A DNA stretch of 64,000 nt, taken from contig JASANH010000583.1 of the NCBI GenBank assembly GCA_030248295.1, positions 186,001 to 250,000 of the forward strand, in the 5' to 3' direction. The stretch is from Mesodorylaimus sp. YZB2_4. Taxonomy: Eukaryota; Nematoda; Enoplea; Dorylaimida; Dorylaimidae. The notes under the pieces are model-generated. The model was given only the letters and a program-made list of their open reading frames with translations, ran no database searches and had not been told where the DNA came from. Shown here in pieces: positions 53,733-63,348 of the stretch. A program made the translations under genes and the position numbers. Within the stretch, counting starts at the first letter, position 1; each line of letters begins with the position of its first letter.

Positions 53733-55385
53733 TATTTTGTAGCAATCTGAAGCAAATGAACACTTTATCGGCTTCTCGCATATCACCGATGTTACTGGCG
53801 AAGGGATTTCAGCCGCGATCATTAAATGTCTGGTCGATTCTGGGCTCAATATGAATTACTTGATTGGCCAAGGGTACGATGGAGCCAGCACGATGAGAGG
53901 TAACAATTCTTTCATTTCTGGCTACCTTGCCATCGCTGTTTTTTTCAGGTCATATCAAAGGTGCCCAAGCTCTTATTCGTGAGACTTATCCAAAGGCGCT
54001 GTATACGCATTGTGCTGCACACTCTCTAAATTTGGCTTTGAACTCCGCATCAGCGGTTGCCGCAGTGAGAGTGACTTACCAGAAGGTTGGCGAAATTGGA
54101 TTCTTCTTCGAAGGTTCACCGAACCGTAAAGTAACGTTGCATGAAATCATCATGGCCTCTACCGATACGAACGCTCAATTTCACTCCCATTTGGTAACAT
54201 TATGCAACACGCGGTAAGATTTGAAATAGTGTAAGCCTTTCTTCTCACAAGTGCCTGGGTCTGAAGCTTAAAGCTTGCTTTAGATGGGTTGAGAGACAAG
54301 ATGCAATACAGAGATTCGTTGTGTTGTTTGGTCACATTTACAAAGCCCTTCGGATTATGACACGAAGTTTGAAAGAATCGAAGCATCAAACAAAGGTAAG
54401 TGCATGGTAAATGGTATAACAAAAGTAATATCAAAAAATACAAGTCCGTCTTTTCTTAAAGGCTGCTGAGCTAGCCAGCTCTATGGCAAATTTGGACTTT
54501 ACATTTTCCCTATCATTGCTCAATGCTGTCAGCGGCTCGTTGATAACAATATCTTCGAACTTGCAAAGCCGAAAAATTGATTTAATTCAGTGCTGCATTG
54601 AGGTAGCCAATTTACGTATGCGTCTAGATAAATTTCAAAACGATGAGGCATTGTTTGAAAAGGTCTACACTGCAGCGCTTAATAGTAAGCTAATACATAT
54701 GGTGTGTTCTGGCATCCTGCTAAATCAGATACAGAAATATATATGCCTTTCCTGAAAGATTTGGATGATCAGCTGCGAGACCGTTTCAGTTCCCATAATC
54801 GGAGGGTCTATTCGCTACAGTATCTTGTGCCAACTCAGTTCGGTAAGTGTGTTTTTAAGATCATTGTCTACTGTACTGTACCTGCATCATTTATTTTGTA
54901 GGCACTGACGACTATCGGGTACTCGAGGCCTTTCGATTTTATGTGCTGACTGGAGAGTTCGATAGCACTGATCAATCTTTCTTGGATGAGTTTCGGCGAT
55001 GGAAAGACAGATGGGTCGGGAAGCCAGCTAAGGATCTACCCAAAAATGCATCTGAGGCTTTGTCAGCCTGCTTAAAAATTGGAGAAGGATGGTTTCCGAT
55101 AATTTCTAAATTGCTTAAAGTGAGAGACGCTGTGGCTTCTACAAGTTTTTTTACATGGCTCCAGTTTTCTTTTTGTAGATATTAGTCTCGCTGCCAGTGT
55201 CATCTGCAGACGTCGAAAGGGGATTTTCAGCACTGAGGAGATTGAAATCTTATTTGCGCAATACGATGGGTGACGAGCGGTTAAATGGTCTCGCAATGTT
55301 GCATATTCATCGGAATATCGAAGTTAAAGTCGATACAGTTATTACGAATTTCGCGAAACATAACCGGAGGCTCAAGTTAAAATGA
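53733..55385 (+). pseudogene. hAT transposase
   Basis: Exons joined by small GT-AG introns (for example 53901-53949 and the ones ending at about 54284, 54463, 54900 and 55179). Motifs: ITDVTGEGISAAIIK...GQGYDGASTMR (catalytic Asp region), KALYTHCAAHSLNLAL (the C-x-H and catalytic region), and the C-terminal dimerisation domain LVSLPVSSADVERGFSALRR and MGDERLNGLAMLHIH. A frameshift near 54700 and the missing N-terminus (BED finger) disable it. Belongs to the ZMYM/DUF4371-like branch of hAT by these motifs. Confidence 0.85.
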
Positions 55386-55680
55386 TACATTAGTTTTCGC
55401 GTAGTGCATAGTGTTTTGATTTATTATTGAGATCAGCAGAGTCTGAATTAAAAAACCTCAGAACCATCAAAAAATGATTGCAACTGACACTAGATAGAGC
55501 TATTCTGACCTAATTTTTCGAAATTTTCGCCTCCGGCGGGGCGGGGGCACATCCCCCGCCCCGCACCCCACCCCCTCTCGGGCGCTTCGCGCCCTCGGGG
55601 AAGCGCCAATACGCTACTTCACTGGACTTCAACTTTTTCCTTCTGGCACCCCCTGAAAAAAAATCCTGGCTACGCCACTG
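53733..55680 (+). mobile_element. hAT transposon, 5'-truncated
   Basis: The right end is the hAT-type terminus AAAAATCCTGGCTACGCCACTG (complement begins CAGTGGCGTAGCCAGG), ending at 55680. The left terminus is missing: transposase coding begins directly at 53733. ATATT occurs immediately outside both ends (53728-53732; 55681-55685), consistent with part of a target duplication. Confidence 0.75.
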
Positions 55681-55956
55681 ATATTGCGCTACGAGGGCGG
55701 TTGGAAGTTGGTGTCGAGTGTGCACAGTGAAGACAGTGGATGATTAGACCGCAGCGTTGCGAGCGTGCGCGGGGATGTACAGTACTTCGCACTGACGGAG
55801 CCACTTATATCAAATCGATCAGGTTTCTATTATAAATTTTACATTTTCGAATACTGATTGGCTGGCATCAATCTTCCCACGACATGTAAAGTAGATATCC
55901 TCATCAACTGCTACATTATTCCAATACTGATTGTCCCCTTATGAGTTTGGTAGGGG

Positions 55957-55965
55957 TATATAAAA
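55957..55965 (+). promoter_or_regulatory. TATA box of Polinton-2 membrane gene
   Basis: TATATAAAA in a GGGG...TCTCCCC context, 70 bp before the ATG at 56035. A start site about 30 bp downstream would give a leader of roughly 45 nt. Confidence 0.5.
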
Positions 55966-56034
55966 ATCTCCCCGTTAGTGTCGTTCGAGAACATATTGAC
56001 TATTGTAGGTCGTAACCTATTCCTGCATGAAATC

Positions 56035-56622
56035 ATGTTATTATTGGCTAGAGTTCAAAGACCTATAAGATTGAATTATTTCGATAGGATATTAATATGG
56101 AACATAGCTGTAACTGCGTTATTGGTTCTGATAATATTCTCGTGTATATTTGAAAGATATTTCACAAGATATTTACGAATTGAGAAATTCGATGACCAAA
56201 ATGCAACTATGCAACGTGAAAGTTCAAACTGTACTCATGTGCATGATGAAATTTATTTATGCTCGAATCAAGGACAAACTGTATTTGAATTGATTCGTAA
56301 TGTATATTCTTGTTTCCAATACACATCTGACGAAATTTTGATTTTATAGGAAACCTACACTCGTTGCGTTCTCCAATTTTCGAAATATCAAGTATTTTGG
56401 CCGTGTGATAGGACACTCCAACTATCTCACAACAACCCGAACCAATTACGTTATTTCCTATCAGCCAACAATATCAAGCATGCCATAATATTTGAAATTG
56501 ACTCGTACACCCTGAAGCCAGTTAGGATAGTGTTGATTACTGATATGAATTGTTTCATTGCATCTACTGAGACAGTTGCAACCCTGTTTCGAGTAATGTT
56601 AAATGTGCTCACGATCAACTAA
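56035..56622 (+). CDS. Novel single-pass membrane protein, spliced, in Polinton-2 arm
   Basis: Exon 1 56035-56301, intron 56302-56349 (48 bp, GTATAT...TTATAG, phase 0), exon 2 56350-56622; about 179 residues, no stops. A short cytosolic N-terminus precedes one membrane helix, NIAVTALLVLIIFSCIF, then an ectodomain with several cysteines (SSNCTHV has an N-glycosylation-type NCT; LCSNQ, YTRCVLQF, WPCDRT). A TATA box lies upstream. The segment ending QRESSNCTHV is found in an inverted, truncated copy at 61865-61923, where the reading is preserved. No family recognised; a type II membrane accessory protein of the element is inferred. Confidence 0.55.
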
Positions 56623-56700
56623 AATGATTCGATTTGGTTTTATAAATATAAAATATTATCAATATTACACGAAAAAAAAATACAAACATACAGCCTCAGT

Positions 56701-57082
56701 CTAATGCGACCAATGTTTATTACAGGTGCTCGGATCTTCGCAGTTTAAGGCTGCATATTTGATGCAGCAGTTGCATACTGCATAGCGCCTTCCAGGTTTA
56801 TGAGGCCGCCCACAACAGAAACAAGTTTCAACAATTGTGGGACATACCTGGGCGGTTAGGTCTACCACAGTCGCCCGTCCACATTCACATCGTTCTTGCG
56901 TGTCATGATATTCCGGAAGTCCGTTGACAAATCGCACAACCCTGACTTTTTTCCGGATCCATCACACAGCGGCAGTATCGAGAATGGCATGTTACCGAGA
57001 CCACTTGCCCATTTCGATCCTTTTGCTCCCTGATCGAGGGAGAGCCACACTTGCATACACGCATAAACTCGACGTGAGACAT
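56701..57082 (-). pseudogene. Cysteine-rich protein of Polinton-2
   Basis: The ATG at 57082 opens a frame with VCKCGSPSI, TCHSRYCRC and CAIC. The overlapping frame 56937-56701 continues ERCECGRATV, ETCFCCGRPH and AVCNCCIKYA, with about 18 cysteines in 125 residues overall, likely zinc-binding. A one-base shift near 56945 probably joins the two. Divergent from the zinc-finger gene at 57380, sharing a 300-bp promoter region. No family recognised. Confidence 0.45.
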
Positions 57083-57157
57083 TTTCAACAATGACAGACC
57101 AAGATCAGGCAGTCACTTAAATTCTTTCAGGAATAGCTCCGATGTGAGTTTCTGAGA

Positions 57158-57293
57158 CATGCCCGAACACGTTTTCGTCGGCCTCACGAAAAAATGAGTC
57201 ATAGTGACGTGTTCATGTACAGTAGACATGTCCAAACGTGTTTCAGGCAGCGTACCGAAAACATGAATTATAGTAGCGTGTCTAGACATGGTC
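57158..57293. repeat. Two ~68-bp direct repeats in divergent promoter
   Basis: ACATGCCCGAACACGTTTTC...AGTGACGTGT and ACATGTCCAAACGTGTTTCA...AGTAGCGTGT lie back to back between the two divergent genes. Possible regulator-binding repeats. Confidence 0.5.
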
Positions 57294-57379
57294 ATATTGT
57301 CTTATGACTGAAATTCAATCAGCTGACAAAGACGACTCTTCCTAAAGGATTTAAGTGATTGTCTGATCCTAGTCTGTCA

Positions 57380-58159
57380 ATGTTAAAAATGTCGTCCCGT
57401 CGTCTCTCTGCCGCTGACCCAAATGCTTGGTACTGTTCTATTTGTTCAGAAGTTTTAAGTTATTCGAATCGATCCCGGTATGTTCTGGCAAGTCGAATGT
57501 ATATTACAGTACTTTACACCATCTACTTTATTTTAGACATATTAAAACACACCGAACATGCTCTGGCTGTGGTGAAGTTGTTGCACCACGTCACGTTTGC
57601 CAGTCGCTGAAGAATCAGGCCCAGTTTCACCCACTGTACATACATCAATGAAGAACTCAAGATGTACGTTCTGGGCATCTTACCAGAGGATTGGCCCGCC
57701 AAGCAAGAGGGGGCTACTCATCCAACGATCACTGAAGCCCCCGTAGAGGTGCAGCAACAGCAACATCCCACAATGGTCACCGCTGATGAGGAGAATGGCG
57801 TCGATGTGGCTGGTACAAAAATTTTTCCACTGTCTCACATTGACAATACAAATCAAGTCAATCATGCACCCCCACTCCAACCTCTGTTGGATGAGGGAGT
57901 CAACAAAACGAAAGACGGTCCTGTGATGCAGGATAGTGAAGTGCGTAGGAATGCTATTCTTACGAAGGTGTATGTTGACATGCTGTACACATATTTGTGC
58001 CTTTGCTGCTGCGGTAAGAGTGGGTGTGAAAACTGTGCGAAAAGTGTACTGGACTTTTTCGAAGTCTCAGTCACTAAACTGGGTCATGAAAAGGACATAA
58101 CCCGTGATGATATGGTTCTTTATATGCTGATGAATGTGTCATCGATTCTTGCGTTTTAA
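57380..58159 (+). pseudogene. Zinc-finger protein upstream of Polinton-2 integrase
   Basis: The ATG at 57380 begins an exon with WYCSICSEVLSY. A 59-bp intron (57478-57536) joins in frame to HIKTHRTCSGCGEVV, giving a C2H2-like finger and a second CxxC. The frame ends at 57651. From 57662 another frame continues to 58159 with an acidic linker and LCLCCCGKSGCENC. The shift lies in a duplicated ACAT (about 57640), so one gene of about 235 residues is likely. Its TAA (58157-58159) directly abuts the integrase ATG. A transcription-factor role is inference. Confidence 0.45.
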
Positions 58160-59451
58160 ATGGAGAATGAAGAGTTAGAAGTTGCTTACAAAACGCCAAA
58201 TTCCGAAGGTGCCTTTGGTGGCCAGGATAAACCAGCACGTGCTGTGCCTGGTTTGAGTCGTAAACGTGCGGCTGATTTCCTCACGACTCAAGAATCGTAT
58301 CAGCTGACTAAACCAACTCATTTAAAATTTTCAACCAACCGAATTTATGTTCACGAAGTCAATGAAATTCATGAAGCAGATTTATCCGATTTGTCAATTT
58401 ACAAAGATGACAATGATGGATACAAGTTTTTACTTTTCATTATTGATTTATTTTCAAAAGTACTTACAGTAATCCCTCTCAAAAACAAAAGTAAGGTTGA
58501 AACTCCAAATTCTTTTTTGCTGAACTTTCAATATTTGTTATTTTAGCTAGCGATGCGATGCATGACGCGTTCGTAGAAGTCTACAGCGACTCAAAGAGCC
58601 GGCCGTTATACCTTCATACGGATAAGGGAGTGAGTTTTCAATGCTTTTTTAAAGTTTGTATACACGTGAACAGTTTAGACTGAATTTTACAATTCGAAAA
58701 TGAAGGAGCTGTACAAAACTTTGGGCATCCTTCGCCACTATTCCACTTATTCAGAAAAGAAGGCATCCACAGTGGAGCGGGTAAGAGTAAAAAGAAAAAA
58801 AAAACATATTTGGTCTTGTTCGTAAATGATATTGTCACAGGTGCAAAGAACGTTCAAGTCAATGCTGATGCGTTATCTGCTTGATCGAAAGACCAAGCGA
58901 TACATTGATGTGCTGCAACTTTTGGTTGAGTCATACAATCGGTCGTATCATCGAACGATTGGGATGGCTCCAGCCGATGTCAATGACGCCAACGCAGACG
59001 TCATTCGAGAAAGGATGTACCCAATAACTGACACTGTCCCACACGAGCCGAAATATGCAGTCGATGACTATGTCAGAATCTCCATGCAGAGACCGATCGT
59101 TGGCCATAAGGGTTACGATGTGCAGTAGAGCTTTCAAATTTATCAGATCCATAGTGTTCTAGCCTACCGTGACCAAGTACAGTACCGTGTCAAGGATCAT
59201 AGAGGGCGTCTGCTCAAAGGTAATTTGTGTGGCTAGCAATAATCTCACCCTTTGAAAGCCGAGTGATGCTGTTTTCAGGTGCCTTTTATGAACCAGAATT
59301 GCAACAGGTACCAGCACCGACAGACTACAGAATTGAAAAAGTTATTCGCCAACGCAAAGGCAAGGACGGGAAGAAGCAATATTTGGTTCGATTCCCAGGA
59401 TACGGTCCTGAAGACGACGCCTGGATATCTGAAGAAGATTTCACGACATGA
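58160..59451 (+). pseudogene. Polinton integrase with chromodomain, five exons
   Basis: Exons 58160-58490, 58547-58629, 58679-58780, 58841-59219 and 59279-59451; all four introns are 49-60 bp, GT-AG and frame-preserving. N-terminal block (NSEGAFGGQDK, TTQESYQLTKP), DDE core: NEIHEADLSDL, then TDKG spliced to TEF, and KKASTVER, so all three acidic residues are present. Then SYHRTIGMAPADV, an SH3-like segment (VDDYVRISMQRP), and a chromodomain KKQYLVRFPGYGPEDDAWI. The only lesion I see is a TAG at 59126-59128 where the family has Trp. It integrates the element and the chromodomain may target heterochromatin. Confidence 0.9.
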
Positions 59452-59849
59452 ATTCGTTTAATTTACGACTTTGTAGTAAATGGAGTAAGGAGTATTTTCC
59501 AGATAATGTACCGAGTCAGTTTACGAATATTTTATCAACTCCGCTATCTGGCATTTTGAACTATAAAGTGGCCATTTCAGCATGCCACCTGTTTTCCCCA
59601 ATCCCGAGTATTGTGCCCCCGTGTCACATAACTTGCGATATTGTTACCACATCCCCCTATGATAATCGCAAGCTACCCATTATTGGTTTCTTGCCCAATT
59701 CAAATTTTTGGACCCCTAGACCCGTTTTCTTCAATGTATGCAAGGATAATATCGAGTATATTACGGTATCAATTACTGATGATGAAGGTAAAGTGGTGCA
59801 GCAGTTGACGAGTGATTTCACCCTTGTGCTGACTTTTAAACCTGTATAA
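59448..59849 (+). CDS. Short Polinton penton-like protein
   Basis: 133 residues; its ATG overlaps the integrase stop (ATGA at 59448-59451). The N-terminus (LCSKWSKEYFPDNVPSQF and LNYKVAISACHL) matches the opening strand and S--YFPDN signature of penton-type minor capsid proteins, and the end (VSITDDEGKVV...FTLVLTFKPV) matches their last strands. It is shorter than usual pentons, so the middle may be deleted or this is a compact form. Role: capsid vertex. Confidence 0.6.
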   Translation: MNSFNLRLCSKWSKEYFPDNVPSQFTNILSTPLSGILNYKVAISACHLFSPIPSIVPPCHITCDIVTTSPYDNRKLPIIGFLPNSNFWTPRPVFFNVCKDNIEYITVSITDDEGKVVQQLTSDFTLVLTFKPV

Positions 59850-59902
59850 AATCTCGCACTTTTCATCCGGCATTCTCATTGCTTGGTTGTCATGTTGGCT
59901 TC

Positions 59903-60145
59903 ATGGAAAGTAAACTCGGTTCCCTGCATATAAGTTCGCAGTCTCAGAACCCGGTGGAAAGACCTCATTTAATTCCTATGAAATATTTGGGTGGAAAAGT
60001 GTCAGTGAGGAAAAAGCGAGCCACCTCGACTACGACACCCACTGCTCAAAAGAAGAAAAAGAAGAATACCAAGGCACCACCCAAGAAAGCAAAAGTAGTT
60101 TCGAAGCGTGGACGTGTGGCTGGGAAGAAGCCTGCGACAAGATAG
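59903..60145 (+). CDS. Basic core-like protein of Polinton-2
   Basis: About 80 residues from the ATG at 59903. The N-terminus is hydrophobic-polar; the C-terminal half is nearly all Lys/Arg/Pro/Thr (TPTAQKKKKKNTKAPPKKAK) ending in a GKKPATR tail, typical of DNA-condensing virion core proteins or histone-like tails. It sits between penton and major capsid genes, as expected. The stop at 60143-60145 is one nucleotide before the next ATG. Confidence 0.55.
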   Translation: MESKLGSLHISSQSQNPVERPHLIPMKYLGGKVSVRKKRATSTTTPTAQKKKKKNTKAPPKKAKVVSKRGRVAGKKPATR

Positions 60146-60146
60146 A

Positions 60147-61342
60147 ATGTCGGAAAAAGAGGATCAACTCGAACTGCCAGTAAGCGTGGCAGATATTAAT
60201 CCATTCGAGGGCAAGTATGTGGAAAAAGCACTGGCCGAAACGCGTTTGGACATTATACCATGCTCAGTTCCTCTCCCAAGTTCTGATGTAAACTCGAGTA
60301 TAGATTTCTATATCCCCATGGTCGAAGGTTACTTGACTGATTTAAGTCCCACTCTGCTCGAAGTGGAATTGAAAATTACTACGTGGAAGAAAATGTGGAA
60401 GATCGTACGATAAAAATGAATGACAAGGTAGGATTGGTCAATAATGTTTTGGCCAGTTTATTTTCGAGTGCACAAGTGCTGATCAATAATACACTGGTGG
60501 TTGCTCCGAACGGTGCCCTCCCATTCATTAGCTACAATTCGATTATATCCAGTTATTCGTATGAAACTCGACAGTCATTGCTGAAAAGTGCCGGGTGGAT
60601 GGACGATACAGCGGCTGATATTGCCAAAGGTACAAACAACCCGAATGCCATTAAACGTATGGAACAATTCTTATTAGGTATAACTGGTCGTCTGATGGGC
60701 ATATTACCAGTGGATTTTTTCAAAATTAGAAAGTATATTATGCCCAACGCTGATATAATTTTAAAATTGCATAGGAATAGGCCAGAGTTTATAATTTTGT
60801 TTTCACAAGAGAAACCGCCAGCAAAGCAGAGGCAGTTTAGCATTAGCATTGAGAAGGCCTACTTGCACGTCAAGAGAATCAGACCTCACGATGACACCAT
60901 GGCAGTGCTGCATCGTACACACTTGCGTACGCCGGCACAATATGATTATTCCGATACCCAAGTCAAGTCAATTCTATTGGCACCTAGGGTGTACAGCGTA
61001 GATGCAGAGATCTATCAGGGTTTGTCACCGAGTCAAATGTTTATTGTGATGACCAAACAGCCAATGTCTGGTGCAGTCAAGGAGAACCCATTCTATTATA
61101 TGCATAACAACCTCAAGTCGATTTCACTGGAGAAAAATGGTGTAGTTGTGGGGGAAAATTACCAGGCAGATTTTTCAAAAGGTGATGTCTCACGTTTGTA
61201 CATGTCCTACCTGAGATCAACTGGTTGTATTTTGGAACGTGCTGGTGTAAGTTTTCTCGATCAGACGGCTTACTGTAACGGATTCACAATTATTGGCTAC
61301 AATTTGGAAAAGTGGGATGAATGCACAGTGTTATTATATTGA
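60147..61342 (+). pseudogene. Polinton major capsid protein (double jelly roll)
   Basis: The ATG at 60147 begins a frame to 60413 with DIIPCSVPLPSSDVNSSIDF and SPTLLEVELKIT. The downstream frame (from 60383) continues DKVGLVNNVLASLFSSAQVL, the conserved NN-L-SLFS-V region of Polinton capsid proteins, and runs to 61342 with LHVKRIRPH and GVSFLDQTAYCNGFTIIGYNL. One shift near 60385-60413 separates them. The C-terminus is about 40 residues shorter than expected, missing the last strands. It forms the icosahedral shell in predicted virions. Confidence 0.75.
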
Positions 61343-61619
61343 AAAAATTTATCACACCTCACTGGTTTTACATCTGGCTATTTTTGCGAGCTCTGATCCT
61401 ATCTACGTAGGCTATCGTTCAGAATTAGAAATTGTGAACATATGTTGAAACATATTCACTCCGCGTTTTTCACACATTGACTAATTTCTCTCAAGCGAAC
61501 ACTATCTTGTTGAGATGCTATCTAGCACATAGAAGTATACACTGGCTGTGTAAAATTTTAAACTGAAAAAAACATTGTCAAGGTTAGTGCAAAGATAATT
61601 CATCACTGTATCACATAAA
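61343..61619. other. 3' flank of capsid gene
   Basis: AT-rich, no ORF; leads into the right arm repeats. Confidence 0.4.
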
Positions 61620-62040
61620 CGTGCGTCCCCGCGCACGCTCGCGGCGCCTTGATCTAATCATCCACTGTCTCCACTGTGCACACTCAACCCACTCTCTAAA
61701 CCGCGCTCGTGGCGCAATCGGTAAGGCGTCCAACCCTTACACTCGGGTAACCCGGTATCGATTCCCGCCTCATCCAACGGTTTTCACTTTTTTTTATCGA
61801 ATTATGCTGGTAATTGATCGTCATTGGCTGATTGACACCAGGAGCGTGACCACGGAACAGGGAAAGCACATGGGTACAGTTTGAACTTTCACGTTGCACA
61901 GTTGCATTTTGGTCATTTCTCAATTTGTAAACAATCAGTTCCGTTAAATATTTCTATACGGGTGAAATACCTTTCAAATATGCACGAGAATATTATTAGA
62001 ACCATTATTACAGCTCTGTTTCATATTAATCGACGAAACA
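61620..62040. repeat. Polinton-2 right arm (segments B', A', C')
   Basis: 61620-61720 is the complement of 55780-55681 (GCGTGCGCGGGGA, GTGGATGATTAGA words). 61720-61835 is the complement of 53730-53615. 61865-62040 is the complement of 56250-56070, the start of the membrane-protein gene. Similarity is clear but imperfect. Confidence 0.7.
61705..61776 (+). tRNA. tRNA-like pseudogene in Polinton-2 arm
   Basis: 72 nt with an A-box-like TGGCGCAATCGGTAAGG and B-box-like GGTATCGATTCC at tRNA spacing, followed by T runs at 61781 and 61789 that could terminate Pol III. The acceptor and anticodon stems pair poorly by eye, so I treat it as a pseudogene or tRNA-derived sequence. A related unit lies on the minus strand at 53680-53730 (interrupted by hAT). 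Confidence 0.35.
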
Positions 62041-62154
62041 CATCAGAAAAAATGATAGCCCCGAAAATAAAAAATTGTCTGGCCCGATTTCTGGTGCTTA
62101 TTGTAGCGCAAAGATTTGGGGGCCATTTTGTATTGAGTATAAGATTGTGTCAAG

Positions 62155-62499
62155 CTATCTAGCTATCGATTTGGCATCAGGACGAGAGATACAGCCAGTC
62201 CTATAATACGGAAATAGAATCACTAGGAAACAAGCATGCAAAAACCAAAATGAGGTACCTTCTCCATTGATGAAACCGTGAATAGTGTAAAGCTGTGAAA
62301 ACGGCTTTGGGCATATCTCGAACGTTCCATCGCAAATCCAAATTTCAGACTGATGCAACACTCGAAGATTATTAGTCGATGCAAAAATAAGGAAATTGTC
62401 CTCGCCAGCATGCAACAACAGCATGTCTTCACATAATATTGGAATCGTCGGATCGGTTTCTAATCTCTGCCGTGTTTGCGACGTCACTCGATACTCCAC
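62155..62499 (-). pseudogene. MULE (Mutator-like) transposase fragment
   Basis: The 114-codon frame reads FLIFASTNNLRVLHQSEIW then ICDGTFEICPKPFSQLYTIH, the MULE first-catalytic-Asp block (W--DGTF---P--F-QLYTIH). It ends after HACFLVILF, before the second Asp block. No intron needed. No TIRs found nearby. Confidence 0.8.
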
Positions 62500-63348
62500 T
62501 GGCAGAGCATTCGATTTGCGAATCGGAATATACTGCTTTGCTGTGTGTCTGAAGAGAAGGTTCTAGATAAAAATGTAGCCTGTAGAGTAAGCTTGTTGGC
62601 TTTACTTCTCACATACCCCATGGGTGAAACCGGGTTTATCGGGAACCAAGCCTGGCGGGCTTAGGAGAGAATGTGGTCAACCGACCAAAATCGAAGGGAC
62701 AAAAAACTCTGGCTGAAACAAGGCAAGTCTTGGAACTTGTGTCTCTTAGCCAGGGTAGATTAAATAGATGAGGAGAGTTTGTCAGTCGTATCATTGGCAA
62801 TGATAATTGCAGATGACGGTTGGTCGAGAAACAAGTCGATCGAAGAGATGCGGGCTGAGGCATCAATACGGTCCACGGTTGCTAGCGCAGAGTTATTAGT
62901 TGCAAGCAGTGTTCTTAGTTGGTTCAGGCATCCATTTCAATATTCATCTGTGCCATATCGATGTGCGCAGCCAAATGCTTTTAATAAATTTCCAATGTCC
63001 TCGTCTGACAGCTTTTCAAGATCTAAGCCATCGAATTGACTTGGCTTGTAGCAAGTGGATAAATCGATATCCGGCATTTGACATCCTTCTTGAAGAATAT
63101 CTAAAATGCAAAGACGTGTTTTACACATCGCTCTTCGAGCAGTCATGAGCACAAAGTGCAAACAGGGTAGCGTATATTAGCAAAGCAGACAGTGTTAGCC
63201 ATAGCTCATGGTACAGCAACTTGTGCAGTAGGATACCTCCACCGCTCCTGACTCGAGTTGATCTAATGCGAGGCGCATGGCAGCTGGTGCAGTGCACATG
63301 CAGTAGTCTACCTCAATTACCTCAATCAGGCTGTTGTCTATGTATTTG
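62500..63348. other. Unassigned; host-like minus frames
   Basis: Minus frames such as 63161-62937 (CQMPDIDLSTCYKPSQ, LEKLSDEDIGNLLKAFG) and 63470-63195 look protein-like but I could not join exons. The plus frames overlap them. Nothing recognised. Confidence 0.25.

Larger units (their letters stand above)
55681..62040 (+). mobile_element. Polinton/Maverick copy 2
   Basis: Inverted arm segments (55681-55780 with 61720-61620; 56070-56250 with 62040-61865; plus the split segment at 53590-53732) bracket a block with integrase, penton, core-like and major capsid genes. Total about 6.4 kb without the hAT, much smaller than autonomous Polintons (15-20 kb). Polymerase B, ATPase and protease are absent. 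Confidence 0.75.

Noticed and set aside
62490..62560. tRNA gene (CTGGCAGAGCATTCGATTTGCG)
   Set aside because: A D-arm-like word and a hairpin are present, but no T-arm or acceptor pairing could be found.
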